19,784 nucleotides of DNA from Blastocladiella britannica (taxonomy: Eukaryota > Blastocladiomycota > Blastocladiomycetes > Blastocladiales > Blastocladiaceae). The DNA is taken from positions 1-19,784 of the forward strand of contig MU624865.1 in assembly GCA_025349905.2 (NCBI GenBank). The letters run 5' to 3'. The notes under the pieces were generated by a model. It ran no database searches and was not told where the DNA came from. It saw only the letters and a list, made by a program, of their open reading frames with translations. Shown here one piece after another: positions 1-8,980 of the stretch. Both the position numbers and the translations under genes were made by a program. How positions within the stretch are numbered: position 1 is the stretch's first letter; each line of letters begins with the position of its first letter.

Positions 1-36
1 AAAAAACAGCCTCGCGATCCAACAAAGAAAAAAATT

Positions 37-2308
37 TCAACGGCCGTCGCTGCCGTCGTCGTCGGAATCGAAATGCGCGCCGTTGCCCACGGTAGGATCA
101 CACCCGCAGTCGGCGACAACCTGGGAAATAAATGCGGCCGGGATCCCGCACCTTGATCGGCGTGTCTCATAGGTGGTGCGGATCTGAAAAAATGGATGCA
201 TATATGCGGTGGTCAGGATCCACCCCCCAAAGAAAAAACACAAAGTAAATGAAATGAATACCTCCTCAAGCGTCTGCCGGTACGAGAAATGCGCGCTCTG
301 CCGGTGGTTCGCGTGGTGCACGGCTGAGACAATTTGATGCCAGTCCTAAAAATTCAAGGGGAAAAGCGAAGCGCAAATGCGTCGACGTTAATACAAGGGG
401 GTGCGTCACAAGCCAAGTCCCAGAGAAAATGCACAATACCTCCTGCGGCGTAATGACCAGCGTGCTCGTGCGCCACGTCAAGTTCCGTCCCTCGGGTGCG
501 CCATCGACCACCGCCAGCGCCGCTGCCAACCGCTTCCACCGCTTTCGTTCGGCTGGCGTGGGTGCCGCCCGGTGACAGAGATCGTGCAGCCGTGCGGCGG
601 CGCCAATGCTGGGCGGGCCTGTGGAACTCTCGGTGGACGCCATGAGACGGAGCGACTCGGTCATGGCCAGGTGGGTCATACGCGTGAACTTGTAGTAGGT
701 ACGCGGTGCACGCTTTCGGGGCGGTTGCTGCGCCAGAGCCGTCGCTCGTCGCGTCGGTTCCCGCGAAGTAGAGGCTAATTCGGATGTCGTGCGCGCGGCG
801 GCTGCTGCTACTGTACGCTCGGAGGAGCGTCCCGAGTCGGACCGGTGGCTGCTTGCCGCTGCTGCTGCTGCGACTGCGGGCATAGTCGCGGGACTTGATC
901 CCGGCGCCGATCCCGCCGTCAGCGTTGCGGAAGATGCTCCTCCTGAAGCTGCTTCCAGCACAGCCAAAGAGTCCATTGGGTGTGCCAATGGGCGGGGCTC
1001 TACCCCATCGTATGACGACGACGACGAAGCTTGCGGCCAATGCTGTTGGTGGCTAGACTGCGGAGGATACGGCATGGGCGGAGCCGCCAGGTACGCGTGT
1101 CTCGGGCCGTTGCCATCGTAGAGCTGCTCGTCATAGTGCCCGCGGTGGTACTCGCGCTGCTGAAGGTGGCGTTGCGGGTGTGGCACCCATTCAAGACCCG
1201 AATTGGCCGACAGGGAGGATGAATGTAACGTCGGCCGAGTCGCGGCGGAATGCGGAAACTGCTGCGGTACCGCCCTCCCGCCGTTGCTATCGTGACCAGT
1301 AGCGTGCGGGTACCCGTCGCTCGTCCGAACCTCCATTCCAGAACCACCACCGCCGCGTTGAAGCCAAGGCCGATCCCGAGGCGACGGCGGACTCGTCCAA
1401 GTCGATCTGGCCGGCGCCGCCAATCCAGGGTCGTTGTTGCGCTGCAGCCGAGGTCCATCTCCCGAATGAGACGTGCTACCGTTGGTCCTGGGTGGCGGCG
1501 GCCGATCGTCCGCGCGCGCAATGGCGGCGGCGGTGGCGGCAGCTGTGGCAGCAGCGGCTCGCAGCGACAGCGGCTGCGGCGCGTACTCGGGCTGCTCACC
1601 GCCCCAACCCCACTGCGCCACCGCCGCTGGAGGAGGATGGCGAGAAGGCAAGTCCCAGCTGCCATCGTAGCCACCGGGATAAACGCCGTACGGCTGTGCC
1701 ATGGTGACCTGCTGGAGCGGATGTTGCTGGAACGGATGCTGGGCCTGAAGCGGTTGCTGGTGGCGGTGGTGACGCGGATGATGCTGCGGGTGGTGCGTAT
1801 GCTGCAGACGAAGGCGGTGCGCTCGCCGGTGCTCTGCCTCCCACGCTCCAGGCCCGTCCTCCCTTTGCTCCTCCTCGGGCACCCAGTGCGGGTCATCCAG
1901 CCGGCCGTCGTCTTCAAGCAGTTCAGCTGAAGCTGAGCCGGCGATACCACTTCGCATTGATCGCCGCGGCGCGGCACCCGCCCACCCGTAATACGAACGA
2001 TCACCGTACTCGGCCCCGTGACTTCTTGGGACCGATGTTGACGAGGAACCCGACGACGACATCGACGATGAAGCCGAAACTGGGACCGGAAGTCGGTGCC
2101 GCCATCGGTCATCGGTTACCGAAGAATACTGCTGGTGGTGGTGTGGCGGTGCGTGCGACAGTGGCTGTTGGGACAGCGTCGTCGGCCGGGGCGGCGGCAG
2201 AAGCGGATGCGCCAAGCTCTCTTGCGATCCAGTGGATCTGGTCTCTTCGTGCAATGGGGAGAGGGGGATGGACGACATTTGAGAGCGGGGTTGTTGTGCT
2301 TGCGACAT
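37..2308 (-). CDS. Low-complexity orphan protein with compact C-terminal region (3 exons)
   Basis: I do not recognise this protein. The proposed exons are 2308-410 (or 2308-395), 345-262 and 183-37, giving about 709 or 714 residues. The first in-frame ATG is at 2308; the open frame runs further upstream but without an ATG. Most of the protein is disordered: Ser/Pro-rich at the N-terminus, His/Gln-rich at about residues 160-200, with Ala runs later. From about residue 532 it becomes more ordered, beginning KRAPRTYYKF. Joining the exons gives a helix-like stretch containing DWHQIVSAV and then HFSYRQTLEEI, followed by an acidic end (DSDDDGSDGR). The W-x2-I...R...Y-x3-L spacing loosely resembles the last helices of a Myb/SANT repeat, but this is weak. 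The first donor is ambiguous (GTGACG at 409 or GTATTA at 394; both keep frame). The second intron, 261-184, is 78 nt and stop-free, so it could also be retained. The gene lies downstream of DPB2 on the same strand. Confidence 0.65.
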
Positions 2309-2376
2309 GAATGAAATGAAAAGCAAGGGTTGAAGCAATAAAAAAGATATGCTTTGGGCTTTCAGTTGAGGGAATG

Positions 2377-2410
2377 GTGTGTGGACCCGTGTGGACCCGT
2401 GTGGACACGC
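2377..2410. repeat. Three tandem copies of a 10-bp unit
   Basis: The unit GTGGACCCGT occurs twice exactly at 2381-2390 and 2391-2400. A third, diverged copy (GTGGACACGC) follows at 2401-2410. The array lies about 70-100 bp upstream of the proposed ATG of the minus-strand orphan gene, so it sits in its leader or core promoter. Confidence 0.85.
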
Positions 2411-2640
2411 GGGCAGCGCGTGTGTGGATTGTGAAAAAGTCCGTGGGCTAAAGAGAAAGAAATAAAAAAATGAAGAGATCGGGTGCGGATAGAGGTGGAG
2501 GTGATTCAACGAAAAGAAAAGGTCAACTGTCCCAACTGGTGCAGTGCTCTTTTGTGTTGTGGGGCCGAAGAGAGGATGAGTATCAAGGGGGCCAGCCGAT
2601 AAAATAAAAAACGACAAAAATTTGAAGTTGCCGCAATCCC

Positions 2641-2672
2641 GGGCTAAAATACACTGGCACTCCGTTTAGCCC
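2641..2672. repeat. Perfect 8-bp inverted repeat, 16-nt loop
   Basis: GGGCTAAA at 2641-2648 is the exact reverse complement of TTTAGCCC at 2665-2672. The position, between the DPB2 stop and the next gene's promoter, would suit a 3'-end structure or a protein-binding palindrome. It does not fold as a tRNA: no T-loop or anticodon arm is visible. Confidence 0.6.
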
Positions 2673-2974
2673 TAAGCCGTCGGCCACTGGAGTCAGGTGG
2701 ATGGAAAGGACGGTCGCTGCCCGTACTAAAAAGAGAAATATAAAAATAAGAGGCAGAGCGGTATTGCTTTTGTTTTTCACTCGCTTTCTTCTTCAACGGG
2801 ACAAACCTGCTGTTTTCTGGAACGATCAGCAGAAATAAGCTCTGGTGAGAAAATTATGGAATTTGCAGGGCAGTGGTGTTAATTCAAGTGTAGTGGGAAC
2901 TAGAACGGATGAGAAAGAAAGCGGATTGATCATATTGCGGCAACGGCGCAAATGCAGCAAGAAATAGTTTACTA

Positions 2975-5194
2975 TTACACAAACACTGCATCACGCGGCA
3001 GCCGGCTCTGCTCCACGGTCGCCACTGCCGGGTAGTACTTGGTAAAGTTCCACTGCTCCATCACCGAAAAGGATCCCGGGTTGACCACATGCACTCCCTC
3101 GTATTCTTCGTGGAACTGGCCAGCGGAGCCGTCGCATGCCACCACTACGTGCGGCGCCGGGTACAGGTGGAGCGCGTGGTCGTACTCCCACTGCACGGGC
3201 CGGATGTGAAGGGGCAGCGGCATCATGTGTGCTTGGTCCACCATTGTTCGTGCAAGCTTTTGTTTGTTCGGGTCAGTACTTTAACTCGGATAAAAAATAG
3301 AGAATATGTATAGGTACATGATAGGGCATCTCGTCTGCAGCACCCACACTGCTCCCAGGCGGCGCCGCAGACGCAGGTGGTACGACGCAATTGCGAGCCA
3401 ATCGCTTGGCGTACTCCTCGCGGCCCACCACCACCTCGGTTGAGCAGTACTTGATGCGGGTGGGCATGGACGCAAACACGCACCGCGAGAGCTTGCTGGC
3501 GACTTTACCCGTAAAGTACTTTGGCAGAGGTGCGCGAGGAGCAACGTGGGCACCCCATGGATCGGTGGGGCCAGGAATGAATACCCATGTGGTGAAGACG
3601 GCCAGGTTCGGGAACGTGGCAATCAGGCCGGCGAGGGAGGTCCAGAGGTCGCGGTAAGTGGCCGACGAGACGGGGACCGAGCTAAAGTTTCCGGCCAGGC
3701 AAAGGACTAGTGGGATTTGATCGGGGGCATCGAGGACCGTGAACAGGAAGCGCAATGCTGCAATAGTCTACGTGTCATTTATATACGTTAATACATTCGA
3801 AAATAACATGAGAAACATATACGTGCCTTTGGTTGGTCAAGGTGCACGTCACTCAAAAAGACCATGGTAATGCCGTCAAACTTATTCTGGATCTGTTCGA
3901 GCCTGATCTGTTGTGGGACGAACGGTTGGCGTGTTGAAATGTACAGTGACAAAAAATGAAACGCGCAACAACATACATCGTCGTAAACGTCCGGCGGGGC
4001 GCCCAAAAAGTCGAGCTGACCGAATGCTTCCCTGGAGAACGATGATGATGCGTTGTTAGAAACAGAAAGATTTAAAAAAAATGGATCCGAAAAAGAAAAA
4101 CGGACTTGGTCGCCAGACGAGATTCAGCGGGCGGCATGGCCATTGCGGCGACCTTGAAGATGCGATCAGCAGTGTAGACCCCCTCCACAACCACAAAGCA
4201 CGTTTCGGTAAAGAATCCCCGTCCTTTGGACTATTTTTTTATGTGGTTGAGTGCGATGCCAATCGTGGGAATAAAAAAGGAAGACAAAATACCGCATCCG
4301 CAAGATCCAGCTGAACTACCCCGCTCGCGTCCTCGAGGTATACTTTCCCCGCAGCAGACGAGCCGGTGGCAGCGCTGTCCAGTCGCGTGAGCATCCCAAA
4401 CAACACAAAGTGCCGGCGCTCGTTTCCACGCAGAGAAGCAATCGACGTGAGCGTGAGCATGCGATCGCTGCCAGCGGCCGCGGTTCCAGGGCCAGCGCTA
4501 AACGCCGCGGGCCGGAAATCGGGATGACGGAGGATCCGCTGCCGGAGCAGCTCATACCGGTCCCGGTGGACGTGGAGTTTGCTCTGTGCTTCGGCCATGG
4601 CCGACGGCAGGGCCGAGACGCTGTAAATTTTCCATCCAAGCATTGTCAAGCATTTTCGTTGTGCTCGTGGAATAAAATTAGCTAGTACCAAAAGAAAGCC
4701 TTGTGCTCGGGCGCGTATCGCCACCGCGGCATGTCAAATGCGGACACGACATGCACCAGCGATGGCAAGTCCACATCATCTCCAATGGCGGCGGTAGGGT
4801 CGGCCAGTGCGTCCTCGGACTGGCTTGCGCCACTGTTATAAGTGGCCGCCGAGCCGCTAGCGTTGTTGGCGAGGCGGGACACCACCAGTGCAATATCGTC
4901 GCGGGTCACGGCAGACTGTATCCTGGATGCGCCGGATGCAGCAGCGCCCTGGTTGACAGCAGCGGAACCATTACCAGTCCCAGAGGCAGCGGCAGCGGCA
5001 CGGGCGGTCGCGTGATGGTCGTGCTTGTAGGTCTTGGCAATCAGGTCCAGGGTGGCGGCAAGTGCGTCGGGGGCAATCCCGTAGTCGTCCAGCGTCTGCT
5101 CCAGGTACTGCATCGCGTCCACCTGCAACGTCAGGCCGTGCTGGCGGGTGATGATGCGGTGGATGGCGCGGCGGCGCACGGGATCGGCGGTCAT
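2975..5194 (-). CDS. DPB2: DNA polymerase epsilon subunit B (Dpb2/POLE2), 7 exons
   Basis: This is the essential non-catalytic B subunit of the leading-strand replicase, which links Pol epsilon to the CMG helicase in the nucleus. Proposed exons are 5194-4689, 4620-4293, 4230-4119, 4026-3977, 3907-3823, 3757-3318 and 3256-2975, giving 600 residues with frame kept throughout (human POLE2 is about 527). The N-terminal helical domain contains LTLQVDAMQYL. An Ala/Ser/Gly-rich insert at about residues 60-120 explains the extra length. The OB-fold contains YLEDASGVVQLDL and FFTETCFVVVEG. The inactive calcineurin-like domain contains FLSDVHLDQ (about 349-357), LCLAGNFSS (about 379-387), FIPGPTDP and the family signature VVNPGSF (N566). 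The start ATG at 5194 gives an N-terminus of family length. Uncertain joins: the exon 3/4 acceptor (an AAG at 4027 keeps frame; the nicer CAG at 4032 does not), and intron 5, where a GC-AG alternative would give TIAALRFLF. Confidence 0.93.
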
Positions 5195-5383
5195 TTTCAG
5201 TGTGCCAGTTGGAATATGCTGTCAAAATGCCGTCGAAGGGTAGTTCCCGGGCAGTTGCTGTATTGTATTGGGCAGCCAAGTAAAGATTTTTTTTTAGGAG
5301 GTCTTTTGCACCGTGAGAAATTCATTCATTCATAGACCTCCACTCCACTTGCACGAGCTCATGCACCTACTCGGTACTCAAAT
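5195..5383 (-). promoter_or_regulatory. Short spacer upstream of DPB2
   Basis: Only 189 bp separate the His-rich gene's stop from the DPB2 ATG on the same strand, so the DPB2 promoter must lie here or inside the upstream coding end. No clear TATA box is seen. A T-tract on the plus strand at about 5287-5295 is an A-tract on the sense strand, typical of housekeeping fungal promoters. Confidence 0.4.
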
Positions 5384-6331
5384 TCACGCGTCCGCCTCTT
5401 TCTCGACGCCGGTCGCTTCCGCCGCCTTGTCTGTGCCAACCGCCTCTTGCGCACGGTCGCACTTGCCGTGCCCGCCGCGCTTTCCATGCCCGTGCTTGCC
5501 GCCGCCCATCATGCACCCGAACGGCGGCGGCGGCGGGGGCGTGCGCGACCGTCCGTGGTTGTGGTGACCGCCATAGCAGCGGTGCTGTTCGTGATCACCG
5601 CCGTGGTTGTGCTTACCGCCGTGATGACCGCCGAAATGGCCGCCGAACGGGCCGCCGAACGGGCCGCCATGACGTCCGCCGTGGTGCTTGCCACCGTGGT
5701 GAGCATCGTGAGGACCGCCGTGAGGTCCGCCGTGGTGGTGGTGGTGTTCGCCAAACCCGCCGAATCCACCAAACTTGGCATGGCCGTGACGACGGCACTG
5801 GCCGTCCGAGTTCTCTTCATCGCCCGACGACGCCGACGACGATGCCCCAGCCTCGGCCGATCCATGGTGGCCGCGGTGACCGTGGTGATGACCGTGTCCG
5901 TGGTGGTGACGGTCGTGCCACGCCTGCGCAACTTGTTCGCCGCCGCGTTGTCCGCCGTGGCGACGACCGCCGTGAAAGCCGTGGAAGTGGGAGTGGCCGT
6001 GCTGGAACTGGCCGCCATGAGCACCCCCGCCGTGCACCTGCGCCGCGGCAGCCGCGATCGCAGTGATTTCACGCGGCTGGCCACTGGCCGCGGCGGCCAT
6101 GTGGGTCAGAAGCGCCGAGAGGCCCTGGGTCGCGGTGGTCGACATGTGCGCCGGATCCAGCACCGTGGCAGTCTCAGCAGTGGCCCCACCATCGATGGGT
6201 CCGCCGCTAACACGGACAATGGTCACTTGGCCGTTGGGAAGCACGCGAATCGTGAACGTCGCGGTGGGATCGTTGGTGTTGTCGGTGGGCACGGTGGTGG
6301 TGGTGGTGGTGGTGGTGTCGAGGTCAGTCAT
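5384..6331 (-). CDS. Histidine/glycine-rich protein, single exon, 315 aa
   Basis: I do not recognise an orthologue. The N-terminus is a Thr run (MTDLDTTTTTTTT) followed by a small beta-like segment (FTIRVLPNGQVTIVRVSGG) and an Ala-rich helical stretch. From about residue 98 it is built of His/Gly repeats: HGHGHHHGH, GEHHHHHGGPHGGP and GGPFGGPFGGHFGGHH. I count roughly 48 His, about 15% of residues. It ends with a basic Lys/Gly/His segment and an acidic tip. There is no signal peptide or membrane segment, so the protein is probably intracellular. Low-affinity Zn/Ni/Cu binding or phase-separating behaviour is plausible from composition alone. The ATG at 6331 is preceded directly by fourteen A residues, and a TATA-like ATAAATAG lies about 90 bp upstream. 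The long V/A-rich open frame on the other strand is an artefact of the GC-rich repeats. Confidence 0.8.
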   Translation of the reverse strand: MTDLDTTTTTTTTVPTDNTNDPTATFTIRVLPNGQVTIVRVSGGPIDGGATAETATVLDPAHMSTTATQGLSALLTHMAAAASGQPREITAIAAAAAQVHGGGAHGGQFQHGHSHFHGFHGGRRHGGQRGGEQVAQAWHDRHHHGHGHHHGHRGHHGSAEAGASSSASSGDEENSDGQCRRHGHAKFGGFGGFGEHHHHHGGPHGGPHDAHHGGKHHGGRHGGPFGGPFGGHFGGHHGGKHNHGGDHEQHRCYGGHHNHGRSRTPPPPPPFGCMMGGGKHGHGKRGGHGKCDRAQEAVGTDKAAEATGVEKEADA

Positions 6332-6345
6332 TTTTTTTTTTTTTT
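6332..6345 (-). repeat. Poly(A) tract abutting the His-rich gene's ATG
   Basis: The plus strand reads an unbroken T run from 6331 to 6345. On the sense strand this is fourteen A residues followed immediately by ATG. It would form an A-only end of the 5' leader. Confidence 0.85.
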
Positions 6346-6420
6346 GAGGGGATGCGATGGAGGACCGGTCGGTTTGGTTTAATTCAAGTGACAGGAGGAC
6401 GGCGCGAGCGGGCGCTTGCC

Positions 6421-6428
6421 CTATTTAT
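6421..6428 (-). promoter_or_regulatory. TATA-like element of the His-rich gene
   Basis: The sense strand reads ATAAATAG about 90 bp upstream of the ATG at 6331. It is a single motif match, consistent in position with a core promoter. Confidence 0.4.
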
Positions 6429-6761
6429 GCTGTGGGCATTTTTTGACGATGGAGGTTGGATCAGAGGGTTTGGAGGGTTAGGGGTTTTTTTTTGAGCAGC
6501 AGGGTTAGTTAACTGACTTGTTGAGGGTTGTCTGCTCACTTACACAAATACTTCCATTCCCGGCTTGCTCTCCAATCGACTCGTACGCGCGCTCAAGATC
6601 AAGCCGAGCTGGATATTGGACATGTGCACTGTCAAAGTGAAAAGTCCATGTCAAAACGACGGAGAAACGCCATTTGTGTCAGCTCAAGCTCACACAACGT
6701 GGCGCATATTTCCGTTCCACACGCTCGTGCTCGAGCAGCACCAGTTGGCGGGGAACATATG

Positions 6762-6771
6762 TATAAAGAGC
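6762..6771 (+). promoter_or_regulatory. TATA box of the fungalysin gene (TATAAAGAGC)
   Basis: A canonical TATAAA begins 71 bp before the ATG. The same ten bases, TATAAAGAGC, occur 70 bp before the ATG of the four-helix membrane gene at 13318, so the motif and spacing support a core promoter. Confidence 0.7.
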
Positions 6772-6832
6772 ATCATCCTCCGCTCTCCTTTTCGTCCGTC
6801 GTAGAGCACGAACTTCATAGAATAGACTGCCA

Positions 6833-8882
6833 ATGACCAAAAAACTCCTCTCTCTCCTGGTCGCGCTGGCGGCGATCGCCCACCTCGCGTCGGCCGCTCC
6901 CGCTGCCGTTTCCTCGCCCAAGGCACTGACCAACAGCCGCAAGCGCATCAACCCAGTCCTCGCGCACAAGACCTTCACCCCATTCTCGACCCCCAAGCCG
7001 GGAACCTCATTCAAGACGCTCTTTACAGCTCCCGATGGCACCAAGCCCGAGACCGTCGCCACCCAGTTCGTGGCCGCGCGCTTGAACATCCTCGCGTCTG
7101 ATTTCCGCGTCTCCGACATCGTCCCTCTGTCCAATGGCGGATCGGCCGTGCACTTGCGCCAGGTGATCAACGGGCTCGACGTGGCGAACGGCAACATCAA
7201 CGTCAACGTCGACGGGCACGGACGCGTGTTTTCGTTCGGCGACGCGTTTTTCCGTGGCGCGCGGCCGGCGGCGCCGCCTACTACGGTCGCGCCTGGTGAA
7301 GCGCACACCAATTCCGTGGCCACGAAAGTGTCGCCGCAGGCCGGGTTCGAGAAGCTCGCGGCCGCCGTGGGCCTGTCTCTGGACGGCAAGTCGATCGACG
7401 TGCAGCCTGTCGTGTCGGTGCAGTCGGTTGGCGGCAAGCCGGCGCAAAAGAAGTGGACCATCAAGACCGACGCTGCACAGTCGGATGTGCCCGTCAAGTA
7501 CGCGTACATTCAGAACGGCGACGCGCTCAAGCTCGTGTACAACTATGTCGTGGAGCTCGACCATGCTTGGTACATACCTATCATTTTACTGAGACCTTGA
7601 GTCAAAATACTAACCGCGCAATATCAAAAGGTACAACGCCCACGTCGACGCCACCACGGGCACCGTCGAGCACCTCGCCGACTGGGTCGCCGATGCGACT
7701 TACTCGGGCGTGCCCGTCGGCCAAGCGAGTCCCGACGACGGCGGGCTCAAGACCGTGACCGCGCAGCTCGGCGGCGTGATCGACACCGCCGCGTCCCCGT
7801 TCGGCTGGCACGACCAGGGCAACGGCAAGAAGTTCACCGACACTCGCGGCAACAACGCTTTTGCGCAGGACAACCCGACCGGCGGCAACAACTGGATCAA
7901 CAACAAGCGGCCCGACGGCGGGGCCAACCTCGATTTCACCAAGTACAAGCCCGACCTGTCCAAGGACCCCAAGACGTACACTGCCGGATCCACCGCACAA
8001 CTGTTCATGATCGCCAACCAGGTGCACGACATCGTCTACCACTACGGGTTTGACGAGAAATCGGGCAACTTCCAGGAAAACAACTTCAACAAGGGCGGCA
8101 AGGGCAGCGACGCGGTGATTGCTAATGCGCAGGACGGGTCGGGGACCAACAACGCCAACTTCTGGACTCCTCCCGACGGCCAGCGGCCCAAGATGCGCAT
8201 GTACACGTTCACCGCGACCAACCCGGGCCGCGACGGCACGTTCGACACCGCGGTGCCCATTCACGAGTACGGCCACGGGATTTCCAACCGGCTGACCGGT
8301 GGGCCGGCCAACGCGGACTGCCTCAGCAACGACGAGTCGGGCGGCATGGGCGAGGGGTGGTCTGATGTGTTGGCGATGGTGCTCAACGCCAAGAAGACCG
8401 ACACGAGTTGGACTCCAGTGGGACTCGGCGCGTACGTGATTGCCAATGCGGCCGGGATCCGCACCTACCCATACTCGACCGACGCAAGGGTCAACCCGAC
8501 CATGTACGGCGACTTGGCTAAGCCCGAGTACAAGGAGGTGCATGCGATCGGCGAGGTGTGGGCGATCATGCTGTGGGAGGTGTACTGGAACCTGCGGTAC
8601 TACCTCGGGGTGTCGGACGACCTTCGTGGTGGGTTCGTGTCGTCGCAGAAGAAGGGCGATGCGCTGTTTTTGCAGATCATGCTCGATGCCATGAAGATCC
8701 AGCCGTGCAACCCGACGTTCATTCAGGCGCGGGACGCCATTCTCCAAGCCGAGCAGAACCTGACGGGCGGGAACTACGCTTGCATCATTTGGTATGGATT
8801 CATCAGTCGCGGCCTCGGCAACGAAGCGACAACGGCGTATCAGAGTGACATATCCATCCCAGTTGATTGCCGGCGCGACTGA
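6833..8882 (+). CDS. Secreted M36 metallopeptidase (fungalysin), 2 exons
   Basis: This is an extracellular zinc endopeptidase made as a preproenzyme; family members degrade elastin, keratin and other host or substrate protein. Exons 6833-7569 and 7631-8882 give 662 residues, close to the usual 630-650. A signal peptide (MTKKLLSLLVALAAIAHLASA, cleavage near A21) is followed by an FTP/PepSY-type propeptide, with the catalytic domain in the second half. The zinc site is complete: HEYGH at 457-461 (ligands H457 and H461, base E458) and the third ligand E487 in GEGWSD, exactly 30 residues after H457 as in known fungalysins. The 61-nt intron has a perfect TACTAAC branch site (7608-7614) and splits the Trp codon of DHAW|YNAHV. 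There is a TATA box 71 bp upstream. It is convergent with the GATA gene, with 98 bp between stops. It appears intact and probably active. Confidence 0.96.
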
Positions 8883-8980
8883 TTCAGACATAAGTGCGAA
8901 GAGTAAATAATATATTTTTTTTTCAGAAGAGCGGATAACGATAACAAAGTGAAGAGGAAACGATGAACAGAGAAAAATAT

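Larger units (their letters stand above)
2309..2974. other. Intergenic region between DPB2 3' end and the orphan gene
   Basis: About 670 bases with no supportable gene. It should hold the promoter and 5' leader of the minus-strand orphan gene and the 3' end of DPB2. Two local structures stand out: a 10-bp tandem repeat at 2377-2410 and a perfect 8-bp inverted repeat at 2641-2672. Short open frames here begin only at non-ATG codons and have no recognisable content. Confidence 0.6.
6332..6832. promoter_or_regulatory. Divergent promoter: His-rich protein / fungalysin
   Basis: About 500 bp between two divergently read genes, with no gene of its own. The minus-strand side has a TATA-like ATAAATAG at 6421-6428. 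The plus-strand side has a TATAAA at 6762-6767. GT-rich stretches and a T-tract (about 6485-6493) sit between. ATG codons at 6648 and 6760 precede the TATA box and so probably lie outside the fungalysin mRNA. Confidence 0.6.

Noticed and set aside
266..2617. 783-codon start for the first gene
   Set aside because: The 5' end uses TTG, not ATG; the upstream 100 codons are Phe/Pro/Ser low-complexity leader sequence. The first ATG is at 2308.
2583..2780. Small hydrophobic open frame
   Set aside because: It has no ATG start (GTG), crosses the inverted repeat at 2641-2672, and shows no supporting features.
5386..5391. ACGCGT cell-cycle box upstream of DPB2
   Set aside because: It lies at the end of the upstream gene's coding region, and ACGCGT occurs many times by chance in this GC-rich window.
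5447..6382. 311-codon plus-strand open frame over the His-rich gene
   Set aside because: It is a Val/Ala repeat that is the complement of GGC/CAC codons; the minus frame has an ATG, a TATA-like element and a non-repeat N-terminus.
6464..6510. GGGTTAG-like telomeric repeats
   Set aside because: Only isolated partial units are present, with no tandem array.
6648..6836. Upstream ORF overlapping the fungalysin start (ATGA)
   Set aside because: Its internal ATGs precede the TATA box at 6762, so it is probably not in the mRNA.
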